Shown: piece after piece, positions 1-5,911 of the stretch | Layout of the letters: every line of letters starts with the position of its first letter | Numbering within the stretch: the stretch's first letter is position 1 | Program-made: the position numbers and the translations under genes | Notes under the pieces: model-generated | Database searches by the model: none | Told to the model about the DNA's origin: nothing | Seen by the model: the letters and a program-made list of their open reading frames with translations, nothing else | Assembly: GCA_002293665.1 (NCBI GenBank) | Contig: DBDQ01000077.1 | Location: forward strand, 1 to 7,295 | Direction: 5' to 3' | Length of the DNA stretch: 7,295 bases | From: Alistipes sp. UBA928 | Lineage (GTDB): Bacteria > Bacteroidota > Bacteroidia > Bacteroidales > Rikenellaceae

Positions 1-624
1 CGCCTCCTGGCGCGCGCCGATCTGCTTCATCTCCACCTTGATGCCGAACTCGCTGGCGAACACTTTGATCAGTTCGCGGAAGTCGACCCTGCCGTCGGCT
101 ATGTAGTAGAATATCGCCTTGATGCGGTCGCCCTGATACTCCACGTCGCCAATCTTCATGTCGAGCTTGAGCTCCTTGGCTATCTGGCGCGAACGTATCA
201 TAGTCTCGTGTTCGAGTGCGATAGCCTCCTGCCACTTCTCTATGTCGTAGGGCTTGGCTTTACGATATATGGCGCGAAATTCGCCGTTGAGGGGAGAGAA
301 TCCCGTGCGGCGCATCTGTCGCGCCACCATGTCGCCCGTGAGCGACACTATGCCTATGTCGTGGCCCGGCGATGCCTCCACGGCCACAATATCTCCCCTT
401 TTCAGGGGCAGATTGTGAATGTTGCGGTAGTAGCTGCGGCGGGTGTTCTTGAACCTCACCTCGAAGATGTCGGAGGGGTTGCCGTCGGGGTATGCGGCGA
501 GCCAGTCGGTCTCGTGGAGCTTGAAACAGCCCTCGCATACCCTTGCGCCTGTCTCGTTGTCGTTGCCGGAGTCGCCGAACATGCAGCCGCGGCCCATATC
601 CAGATTATCTTGATCGAAACTCAT
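1..624 (-). CDS. ricT: RicT/PSP1-domain protein, N-terminal part (runs off the window)
   Basis: The minus strand is open from an ATG at 624-622 to the window edge, 208 codons with no stop. The translation carries the PSP1 C-terminal domain signature: a conserved stretch around residues 165-187 (GDRIKAIFYY, then RVDFRELIK), followed by a FASEF segment and VEMKQIGARQE up to residue 207. In this family a GG-G-CG-CC cysteine segment normally comes next, and it would lie just outside the window. The N-terminus has three cysteines, C14, C30 and C33, the last two as a C-x-x-C pair. In Bacillus subtilis RicT belongs to the Fe-S-containing RicA-RicF-RicT complex, which acts with RNase Y in mRNA processing. 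The role in Bacteroidota is not well defined, and no partner gene is visible here. The ATG is chosen because a TAnnTTTG promoter element lies about 30 bp upstream and the divergent gene's promoter lies beyond that. Family assignment is firm; cellular role is inferred. Confidence 0.9.
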   Translation of the reverse strand, partial: MSFDQDNLDMGRGCMFGDSGNDNETGARVCEGCFKLHETDWLAAYPDGNPSDIFEVRFKNTRRSYYRNIHNLPLKRGDIVAVEASPGHDIGIVSLTGDMVARQMRRTGFSPLNGEFRAIYRKAKPYDIEKWQEAIALEHETMIRSRQIAKELKLDMKIGDVEYQGDRIKAIFYYIADGRVDFRELIKVFASEFGIKVEMKQIGARQEA

Positions 625-629
625 TTCGC

Positions 630-654
630 TTTGTCGGTTTTATAATCCGACAAA
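630..654. repeat. Inverted repeat TTTGTCGG-N9-CCGACAAA over the ricT promoter
   Basis: Two perfect 8-bp arms lie at 630-637 and 647-654 with a 9-bp AT-rich spacer. The right arm overlaps the ricT -7 element (651-658), and the repeat covers the predicted start of transcription. That position suits a repressor operator better than a terminator. It could also be chance. No regulator gene is adjacent in the window. Confidence 0.4.
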
Positions 655-658
655 TATA
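651..658 (-). promoter_or_regulatory. Putative -7 promoter element of ricT
   Basis: On the minus strand this reads TATATTTG, an exact match to the Bacteroidota -7 consensus TAnnTTTG. It lies 26 bp upstream of the ricT ATG, so transcription would begin around 645 with a leader of roughly 20 nt. No TTG/TTTG -33 element is present at the usual 19-21 bp spacing, so the promoter may be weak or activator-dependent. Confidence 0.5.
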
Positions 659-673
659 CATAAAAATAGTTAC

Positions 674-686
674 ACGGCATTGCCGT
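674..686. repeat. 13-bp palindrome ACGGCA-T-TGCCGT
   Basis: A perfect 6+1+6 palindrome centred at 680. It covers the ATTG (-33) element of the promoter reading rightward to the lipoprotein gene and lies in the -33 zone of the leftward ricT promoter. It could be a shared operator for the divergent pair, but short palindromes arise by chance and nothing else confirms it. Confidence 0.3.
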
Positions 687-709
687 CTCGGCGGAATTGC
701 ATATCTTTA
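679..709 (+). promoter_or_regulatory. Putative promoter of the LamG lipoprotein gene
   Basis: ATTG (679-682) and TATCTTTA (702-709) are separated by 19 bp, the normal Bacteroidota -33/-7 spacing. The -7 element differs from TAnnTTTG only at its last base. Transcription would start near 715, leaving a leader of about 28 nt before the ATG at 743. This excludes the in-frame upstream ATG at 680, which lies inside the promoter. Confidence 0.5.
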
Positions 710-742
710 CCGACGAAACCATATTTTAAACCCTTATTTGAT

Positions 743-1513
743 ATGAAAATCAGAAATTGCTTTTTATCCCTTTCCACGGCTCTTATGACGCTGGCGCTGG
801 CCTCGTGCGAAAAGAGCGATCCGAGCCTCGTGGTTCACTACATTTTCGATGAAGCCGACGCGGGCGTTGTGGCCGATGCCACGGGTAACGGACACGACGC
901 AACCCTCAGGCAGGGCGCCAGGGTGAAAAAGATCGGGCGGTACGACGTGATGGATCTGGGCGCCGACAACGGATTCCTCGACATGGGGGCCGCGATGGGC
1001 GACCTGATAGTCACCCTCGAAGACTACTCCATAGCCACATACCTGCGCGTCGACACGGCGGCGAGGGTGAGGGCCTACGGCAACTTCGTGTACGCTTTCT
1101 CCACCATGGAGTTCTGTACCGGCACCGAAGGGCTGTTCGTCGCCTACCGCGTCAATCAGCAGCGCCACGAGCAGTCGATCGGCGGCGGACTGCCCGAGCG
1201 CGAACTCGTGGGAATAATGGCCGACCGCCCGGCCGACAAGGGGGTGTGGCAACACGTGGCCTACTCGCAGGGCGGGCAGACGGGGACACTCTACCTCAAC
1301 GGCGAAGTGCTGGCCACCGGGCCGGCCATTCTCCAGCCCAAAGACATAGGCGAAGCCCCCCGGTTCAACTGGCTCGGCAAACCCCATTTCAAGAACGATG
1401 TCTACCTGAAGGCCATGTACCACGACTTCAGAATATACAACAGGGCCCTGTCACAGGAGGAGATAAAAAGTCTCATGCAAAATCTCGACGGCCTTAATGC
1501 CGCTACAAATTGA
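743..1513 (+). CDS. LamG-domain (concanavalin A-like) lipoprotein
   Basis: A 256-residue protein. It begins with a lipoprotein signal peptide: a short basic start (MKIR), a hydrophobic segment to about residue 20, and a lipobox L19-A20-S21-C22. C22 would be the lipidated residue. The following EKSD is mildly acidic, as in Bacteroidota surface-export signals, so outer-membrane surface display is possible. Residues about 30-241 match the LamG/Laminin_G_3 jelly-roll fold: HYIFDE (32-37), DATGNGHDATL (45-55), W169-QHVAY, GTLYLNGE (181-188) and the closing strand DFRIYNRALS (228-237). Such domains bind glycans or are accessory modules of surface glycosidases. Here no catalytic domain follows, so binding or scaffolding is the likely role and the ligand is unknown. 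The ATG at 743 is preferred over the in-frame ATG at 680 because it starts the signal peptide directly and follows the predicted promoter. The gene ends in TGA at 1511 right after the domain, so it could be a shortened modular protein. Confidence 0.85.
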   Translation: MKIRNCFLSLSTALMTLALASCEKSDPSLVVHYIFDEADAGVVADATGNGHDATLRQGARVKKIGRYDVMDLGADNGFLDMGAAMGDLIVTLEDYSIATYLRVDTAARVRAYGNFVYAFSTMEFCTGTEGLFVAYRVNQQRHEQSIGGGLPERELVGIMADRPADKGVWQHVAYSQGGQTGTLYLNGEVLATGPAILQPKDIGEAPRFNWLGKPHFKNDVYLKAMYHDFRIYNRALSQEEIKSLMQNLDGLNAATN

Positions 1514-1740
1514 CAGCGCACCATAAGCACTTATGAACGGGGACACCTCGGAAGAGTGATTTTCGAGATCGAAGGTGCGGCGTAAAGAAACTGCAAGGCC
1601 TGTATATGCGAATTTGTGAAACTACGGAGTCGATACTTGTAATGCAGGGCAACGGCCAGAATCCTGAAAGGATGAACGGCCGGAGTGCCGTAAGTTACAA
1701 TCTGTAAGCCGGGAAGAAAGGCGTCAGGAGGGTGTTTTAG
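1514..1740 (+). other. Non-coding stretch; possible structured RNA or decayed 5' end of a group II intron (about 1575-1740)
   Basis: No convincing protein is encoded here on either strand. From 1575 the sequence starts GTGCG, which fits the GUGYG 5' consensus of group II introns. Several self-complementary pieces follow. CTGCA (1591-1595) can pair with TGCAG (1643-1647). A nested hairpin near 1653-1681 has outer GGCC/GGCC arms and inner ATCC-TGAAA-GGAT. A small CGG-AGTG-CCG stem spans about 1681-1690. TTAC-AATCT-GTAA follows around 1695-1707. GAA- and GTAA-rich linkers between helices resemble domain I of such introns. There is no maturase ORF and no domain V sequence, so if it is an intron only a 5' remnant is left. 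A small RNA unrelated to introns is the main alternative. An imperfect short palindrome, CATAA-GCAC-TTATG (1522-1535), precedes it but has no T-tract. Confidence 0.3.
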
Positions 1741-1793
1741 GTGGTGTAATCGAAAATTAATGTTTTAAATGACGTTTTTCGGCGAATAATTCG

Positions 1794-1801
1794 TAACTTT
1801 G
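1794..1801 (+). promoter_or_regulatory. Putative -7 promoter element of maeB
   Basis: TAACTTTG is an exact match to TAnnTTTG and sits in a markedly AT-rich stretch (about 1745-1800). No TTG is found 19-21 bp upstream; only T-rich sequence (around 1775-1779) lies nearby. Transcription would start near 1807 and give a leader of about 89 nt ahead of the maeB ATG at 1896. The in-frame upstream ATG at 1809 would begin almost at the transcript's first base. Confidence 0.55.
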
Positions 1802-1816
1802 GCCGTTTTTGTGCTT

Positions 1817-1854
1817 TTTCGGAGAGGGGGGTGGCGACGTCCGGTGCTCCGAAA
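1817..1854 (+). promoter_or_regulatory. Hairpin in the maeB 5' leader
   Basis: TTTCGGAG (1817-1824) and CTCCGAAA (1847-1854) form a perfect 8-bp stem around a 22-nt G-rich loop. The stem can be lengthened by two GC pairs (1813-1814 with 1855-1856) if two T residues bulge. No T-tract follows, so it is not a simple terminator. It may be a stabilising or regulatory leader element, and it matches no riboswitch class I recognise. Confidence 0.35.
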
Positions 1855-1895
1855 GCGCGAAACAACCACTGTTGAACCTTAAAATAATTTTCGCC

Positions 1896-4181
1896 ATGTC
1901 TGAAAAAAAATCCGATAAGAGCCGCCGCCACGAAGCGTTGGTGTATCATTCCGACGGCCGTCCCGGCAAGATCGAAGTAGTCCCCACAAAGCCTTATTCC
2001 ACCCAGAGCGACCTTGCGCTCGCCTACTCACCGGGGGTGGCCGTGCCGTGTCTCGAGATAGAGAAAAATCCCGCCGACGCCTATAAATACACCGCCAAAG
2101 GCAACCTCGTGGCCGTGATCTCCAACGGTACCGCCGTGTTGGGCCTGGGCAACATAGGCCCGCTGGCCGGAAAACCGGTGATGGAGGGTAAGGGCATTCT
2201 GTTCAAAACATTCGCCGACATCGACGTGTTCGACATTGAGGTCGATGCTGGCGATGTCGACCGGTTCATAGAGACCGTGAAGAACATCGCCCCCACCTTT
2301 GGTGGCATAAACCTCGAGGATATCAAAGCCCCCGAGTGTTTCGAGATCGAACGGCGCCTCAAAGAGGAACTCGACATCCCCGTCATGCACGACGACCAGC
2401 ACGGAACGGCCATCATCTCGGCCGCGGCGCTGCTCAACGCGCTCGAGATTAACGGTAAGAAGATAGATAAAGTCAAGGTGGTCGTGAACGGCGCCGGAGC
2501 CGCCGCGGTCTCCTGCGCAAGGCTCTACAAGAGCCTCGGGGTGAAGGCCGAAAACATGATCATGTGCGACAGCAAGGGGGTACTCAACCTGCGCCGCGCC
2601 GACCTCAACGCCGCAAAGCGCGAGTTCGCCGTCGACACGAAACTCGACACACTCGAAGACGCGGTGAAGGGAGCCGACGTGTTCCTGGGCCTCTCGGTGG
2701 CCGACGTACTCTCGACGGAGATGGTGCGGAGCATGGCGGGTGACCCGATCGTATTCGCGCTCGCCAATCCCGATCCCGAAATATCATATAAGGACGCGAT
2801 GGCGTCGAGACCCGACATTATCTTCGCCACGGGCCGCAGCGACTATCCCAACCAGGTGAACAACGTACTCGGTTTCCCCTACATATTCCGCGGCGCACTC
2901 GACGTGAGGGCCACCGCCATCAACGAGGAGATGAAGATAGCCGCCACGCGCGCACTGGCCGAGCTCACCAAGGAGCCCGTGCCCGACAGTGTGGCGAGCG
3001 CATACAGCGGTGCGAACATATCGTTCGGCCGCGACTACCTGATCCCCAAGCCGCTCGACCCCCGTCTGCTGGTGCGCATATCGACCGCCGTGGCAAAGGC
3101 CGCCATCGCCTCGGGCGTAGCCGGCAGGGAGATCACCGATTGGGACGCTTACCAGTTGGAGCTCGAAAAACGCATGGGCCGCGACAATTATCTGATGCGC
3201 CGCGTGCGCACGATGGTTACCAACGCACCGCGCAAGAAGATCGTGTTCAGCAACGGCGAGAATGTGAACGTCGTGAAAGCCGCCTCAGTGCTCGTGCGCG
3301 AGCAGTTGGTGGAGCCGATCCTCGTGGGCGACGCGGCGAAGATACGCGCCATTGCCGACGAACAGAACGTTGACATAACCGGCATCGAGATCATCGACCA
3401 CGCGAGCGAGGGCGAACGCGAGCGCCGCGAAAGATATGGCAAGATGCTGCACGAACGTCTCCAGCGCAAGGGGATGAGCCTCGCCGAGGCCACGTTCCGC
3501 ATGGGCATGAGGCAGTGGTTCACCATCATGATGAAGGTGGCGGGTGACGCCGACGGCGCCATTGTCGATTACAGCCGCCGCTACACGCGCGCGTTGGAGC
3601 CGGTGCGCGATATTTTCGACATGCACAACAAAACGCTGGCGGGTCTCCACATCGTGGGTACTAAAAAGGGCCCGATGTTCTTTGCCGACACCGTTGTCAA
3701 CCCCAATCCCACGGCCGAGCAGTTGGCCCGCATCACGGTGATGGCCGCGCAGGCCGTCCGGCACCTCGGCTACGAACCCGTGGTGGCGATGCTGTCGAAC
3801 TCCAACTTCGGTACCGACACCGAGCCCGACTCGGTGAAGATGGCCCGCGCGGTGGAGATACTGCATGAGAAACATCCAGAACTGTTGGTGGAGGGCGAAA
3901 TGAAGGCTGACACCGCACTCGACGTCAATCTGCGCCGCTCGCTGTATCCGTTCAACAAGTTGGGAGACAAAGAGGTCAACACGCTCATCTTCCCGAGTGT
4001 CGCCTCGGCCAACATCGCCTACAAGATGATGAACATGCTGGGCGAAGCCGAAGTGACGGGGCCGATGCTGCTGGGTCTGTGGAGCGACATTCACCTGCAA
4101 AGCGAACTCGCCGACCAGCGCTCGGTAATGAACCTCGCCCTGATCGCCGCCACCAACGGCGATCTCAAAGAGAGCGAATGA
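1896..4181 (+). CDS. maeB: NADP-dependent malic enzyme, MaeB type (malic enzyme fused to a phosphotransacetylase-like domain)
   Basis: A 761-residue cytosolic enzyme, the usual length for MaeB. It oxidatively decarboxylates malate to pyruvate and CO2, normally with NADP+. The malic N-terminal domain (about 17-150) has catalytic Tyr in AYSPGVA (Y44), GLGNIGP (83-89) and the probable catalytic Lys in MEGKG (K99). Metal ligands are E141-D142 in LEDIKAP and D166/D167 in MHDDQHGTA. The Rossmann domain has the nucleotide loop NGAGAAA (198-204), then ALANPDPE (288-295) and ATGRSDYPNQ (311-320). From about residue 430 to the end is a PTA/PTB-like domain, known in MaeB to bind acetyl-CoA and control activity. 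In its C-terminal segment the Ser-Arg and Asp of true phosphotransacetylases appear as S736-E737 and S743, so catalysis there is unlikely. The ATG at 1896 starts the family-like N-terminus; an in-frame ATG at 1809 adds 29 unrelated residues at the promoter. NADP versus NAD preference is inferred from the family. Confidence 0.95.
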   Translation: MSEKKSDKSRRHEALVYHSDGRPGKIEVVPTKPYSTQSDLALAYSPGVAVPCLEIEKNPADAYKYTAKGNLVAVISNGTAVLGLGNIGPLAGKPVMEGKGILFKTFADIDVFDIEVDAGDVDRFIETVKNIAPTFGGINLEDIKAPECFEIERRLKEELDIPVMHDDQHGTAIISAAALLNALEINGKKIDKVKVVVNGAGAAAVSCARLYKSLGVKAENMIMCDSKGVLNLRRADLNAAKREFAVDTKLDTLEDAVKGADVFLGLSVADVLSTEMVRSMAGDPIVFALANPDPEISYKDAMASRPDIIFATGRSDYPNQVNNVLGFPYIFRGALDVRATAINEEMKIAATRALAELTKEPVPDSVASAYSGANISFGRDYLIPKPLDPRLLVRISTAVAKAAIASGVAGREITDWDAYQLELEKRMGRDNYLMRRVRTMVTNAPRKKIVFSNGENVNVVKAASVLVREQLVEPILVGDAAKIRAIADEQNVDITGIEIIDHASEGERERRERYGKMLHERLQRKGMSLAEATFRMGMRQWFTIMMKVAGDADGAIVDYSRRYTRALEPVRDIFDMHNKTLAGLHIVGTKKGPMFFADTVVNPNPTAEQLARITVMAAQAVRHLGYEPVVAMLSNSNFGTDTEPDSVKMARAVEILHEKHPELLVEGEMKADTALDVNLRRSLYPFNKLGDKEVNTLIFPSVASANIAYKMMNMLGEAEVTGPMLLGLWSDIHLQSELADQRSVMNLALIAATNGDLKESE

Positions 4182-5499
4182 AACGACGGTAACGGGTGAT
4201 CAGGAGAAAGGCGGCGATGCCCAGGCCGAAGATGTAACCCATCCAGAGCCCCTGTGGGCCGAGGCCAAGGCGAAAGGCGAAGAACCATCCCACCGGAAGA
4301 TTGATCACGATGTAGGATATGAAGGCCACCACCGAGGTGGCCTTCACGTCTTGCATACCCCGCAGAATGCAGAGCGTGGTAGACTGAAGCCCGTCGAAGA
4401 TCTGGAATGCCGCCACGATAATGAGCAGCGATCCCGTGATTTCGATCACCGCGGGATCGACGGTGAAAATGCGAGGCAGCAGATGGCGGCACGAGATGAA
4501 CACCATCGCCATGAAACCGTTCCAAACCAGACCGATGCGCCACGACGAACGGGCGATGCGGCGGATGGACTCCACGTTGCGGAGACCCCACTCATGGCTC
4601 ACTCGGATGGTCGTGGCCTGGCCGATGCTGAGCACCATCAGAAACGCCATGTTGCAGATCGACAGCGCGATCTGGTTGGCCGCCAGCGGCTCGGTGCCCA
4701 GCCACCCCATCATGATGCCCGTCAGCGCGAAAGCTCCCCCCTCGAGAGTCATCTGCAGCGAGATGGGGAAACCCACCGACAGCAGCGACCACACACTCGT
4801 GCCCGACCAGTTCTCCCGCGCGTAGAACGACAGGTAGCGGCGGAAAGATTGGTGCCACGCGAAATAGCCTATCAGCATCACCGGCATGAGTATGCGCGAA
4901 ATGAGCGTTGCAAGGCCCGCGCCCGCCGCTCCCATCTCGGGAAATCCCCAGTTGCCGTATATCAGTAGCCAGTTGCAGAATATGTTGACGACGTTCGAGA
5001 TTATGGTGATCGCCATCGCCACCCTCGTGTTGCCGATTCCCTCGAGGAACTGCCGGAACGAGAAGAACATCATGAGCGGGATGATGCTCCACGCCAGGTA
5101 GCGATAATATGGCGTTCCGGCGGCGATCACCTCGGCAGGCTGGTTCATGTGGCCGAACAGCGGGATCATGGCCATCTGCACCATGCAGATCACAAGGCCG
5201 ACGGCCGTGTAGAGCGCCACGGAATTTTGGAGTATCTGAGCCGTCGAGCGATGGCGCCCCTGGGCGTACATCTCGCCCACCAAAGGCGTGATGCCCATCG
5301 CCAGCCCGAGCCCGAAAATGAAGAGGAAAAAGAACACGTTGCCCCCGAAAGCAACCCCCGCCAACGGAACCGCCCCGAGGCGACCCACCATGGCGTTGTC
5401 GATGATCTGCACGGCCAACTGCCCCACCTGCGACAGGGCTATGGGAAAAGCGAGGCGAAGCGTGCGCGGATATTCTGATTTGAGTGACGCTGTTTTCAT
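4165..5499 (-). CDS. MATE family efflux transporter (NorM-like)
   Basis: A 444-residue inner-membrane protein with about twelve hydrophobic segments, the normal MATE size and layout. These pumps export cationic drugs, dyes or metabolites in exchange for Na+ or H+. The N-terminal half has the family motif around QIIDNAMVGRLG (31-42). Three acidic residues fall where the coupling residues of Vibrio cholerae NorM (D36, E255, D371) are expected: D34 in the first helix, E253 in TLEGGAFA and D369 in FQIFDG. All are offset by exactly two, so the transport machinery looks intact. Substrate and coupling ion cannot be told. The ATG at 5499 is chosen. An in-frame TTG at 5514 would start inside the promoter element at 5512-5519. 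The last 17 bp overlap the end of maeB, which converges from the other side. The gene stands alone on its strand, with a repeat just upstream that may control it. Confidence 0.93.
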   Translation of the reverse strand: MKTASLKSEYPRTLRLAFPIALSQVGQLAVQIIDNAMVGRLGAVPLAGVAFGGNVFFFLFIFGLGLAMGITPLVGEMYAQGRHRSTAQILQNSVALYTAVGLVICMVQMAMIPLFGHMNQPAEVIAAGTPYYRYLAWSIIPLMMFFSFRQFLEGIGNTRVAMAITIISNVVNIFCNWLLIYGNWGFPEMGAAGAGLATLISRILMPVMLIGYFAWHQSFRRYLSFYARENWSGTSVWSLLSVGFPISLQMTLEGGAFALTGIMMGWLGTEPLAANQIALSICNMAFLMVLSIGQATTIRVSHEWGLRNVESIRRIARSSWRIGLVWNGFMAMVFISCRHLLPRIFTVDPAVIEITGSLLIIVAAFQIFDGLQSTTLCILRGMQDVKATSVVAFISYIVINLPVGWFFAFRLGLGPQGLWMGYIFGLGIAAFLLITRYRRFIRSL

Positions 5500-5511
5500 A
5501 TTTTTCGGGTG

Positions 5512-5519
5512 CAAAGATA
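5512..5519 (-). promoter_or_regulatory. Putative -7 promoter element of the MATE gene
   Basis: On the minus strand it reads TATCTTTG, an exact TAnnTTTG match. It ends only 12 bp before the ATG at 5499, which predicts a very short leader of about 5-8 nt. No -33 TTG is seen at the normal spacing; that zone is instead occupied by the repeat at 5525-5557. Confidence 0.55.
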
Positions 5520-5524
5520 TTAAA

Positions 5525-5557
5525 AAGTCATGAGTAGAGAGTCATGACTCATGACTT
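5525..5557. repeat. Inverted repeat with heptamer phasing, possible operator of the MATE promoter
   Basis: Perfect 11-bp arms AAGTCATGAGT (5525-5535) and ACTCATGACTT (5547-5557) flank an 11-bp spacer. The spacer begins a further copy: AGTCATGACT (5540-5549) is itself a perfect palindrome. The hexamer TCATGA occurs three times, at 5528, 5542 and 5549, all in one 7-bp register, so the block also reads as a decayed tandem heptamer AGTCATG. It covers the spacer and -33 zone of the MATE promoter and lies about 80 bp upstream of the divergent oxidoreductase promoter. A multi-site operator or a short-sequence tandem repeat are the two readings. It lacks the T-tract of a terminator. Confidence 0.6.
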
Positions 5558-5634
5558 GAAATCGTTTTCTTCAGTTTACGTTAAATGTGTATTAAAAAAA
5601 TGTAAATTCGGTGATATTTGTCAATGGTAATGTA

Positions 5635-5642
5635 TATCTTTG
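5635..5642 (+). promoter_or_regulatory. Putative -7 promoter element of the ferredoxin oxidoreductase operon
   Basis: TATCTTTG matches TAnnTTTG exactly and is the same octamer as in the divergent MATE promoter. It lies 28 bp before the first ATG of the operon, giving a leader of about 20 nt. The nearest upstream TTTG (5617-5620) is at a 14-bp spacing, too short for a normal -33 element, so the upstream half is uncertain. The surrounding 5558-5634 is AT-rich and holds no gene. Confidence 0.55.
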
Positions 5643-5670
5643 TGGAAACTTGTAATAAACACCAATCGTT

Positions 5671-5904
5671 ATGGCCAAAATAAAGGGGGCGGTGAGGATC
5701 GACACGGACAGGTGCAAGGGGTGCGCGGTGTGCGTTGCAGCGTGTCCGTTCGACGTGTTGACCCCTTCCAAAGAAGTCAATGCCAAGGGCTATAATTGGG
5801 TCGCGGCAATTCACCCCGACGCCTGTACCGGATGCGCCAACTGCGCCGTGGTGTGCCCCGACAGTTGCATCACAGTGTACAGACAAAAAGACCCCACAGC
5901 GTAA
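5671..5904 (+). CDS. 2[4Fe-4S] ferredoxin subunit of a 2-oxoacid:ferredoxin oxidoreductase
   Basis: A 77-residue protein with two complete [4Fe-4S] motifs: C15-x2-C18-x2-C21-x3-C25-P and C52-x2-C55-x2-C58-x3-C62-P. An extra cysteine, C66, follows the second. This is the delta-type subunit (KorD or VorD/PorD-like) that carries electrons from the TPP subunit to soluble ferredoxin. It is the first gene of the operon and ends 7 bp before the alpha subunit starts, so the two are co-transcribed. The ATG at 5671 follows a -7 element by 28 bp, and no Shine-Dalgarno is seen, as is normal in Bacteroidota. A free-standing ferredoxin is possible by sequence alone, but the gene order argues for a dedicated subunit. 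Confidence 0.9.
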   Translation: MAKIKGAVRIDTDRCKGCAVCVAACPFDVLTPSKEVNAKGYNWVAAIHPDACTGCANCAVVCPDSCITVYRQKDPTA

Positions 5905-5911
5905 AATCTAT

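Noticed and set aside
764..1423. 219-codon open frame on the minus strand opposite the LamG lipoprotein
   Set aside because: The plus-strand frame has a signal peptide, lipobox and LamG motifs; the opposite frame has none and looks like a codon-bias shadow.
1522..1535. CATAA-GCAC-TTATG as a terminator for the lipoprotein gene
   Set aside because: The stem is only 5 bp and AT-rich, and no T-tract follows; the next bases are AACGGGG.
1809..1895. 29-residue N-terminal extension of MaeB from the ATG at 1809
   Set aside because: It begins at the predicted transcription start, does not resemble the family's N-terminus and overlaps a hairpin leader.
3285..4100. Long open frame of 271 codons on the minus strand opposite maeB
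   Set aside because: It lies entirely within a strongly supported enzyme gene and has a His/Val/Arg-rich composition typical of antisense reading of GC-rich codons, with no recognisable domain.
4351..4968. 205-codon open frame on the plus strand inside the MATE gene
   Set aside because: It is hydrophilic and Arg/His-rich, opposite a clear 12-helix transporter with its three conserved acidic residues; no domain is seen.
5500..5514. In-frame TTG at 5514 as start of the MATE gene
   Set aside because: It lies within the exact TATCTTTG promoter element, so it would precede the transcript start; the ATG at 5499 gives a normal MATE N-terminus.
5525..5557. Short repeats considered as a small CRISPR array or an IS end
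   Set aside because: Repeat units are 7-11 bp with no unique spacers of CRISPR length, no cas genes, and no transposase or target duplication nearby.
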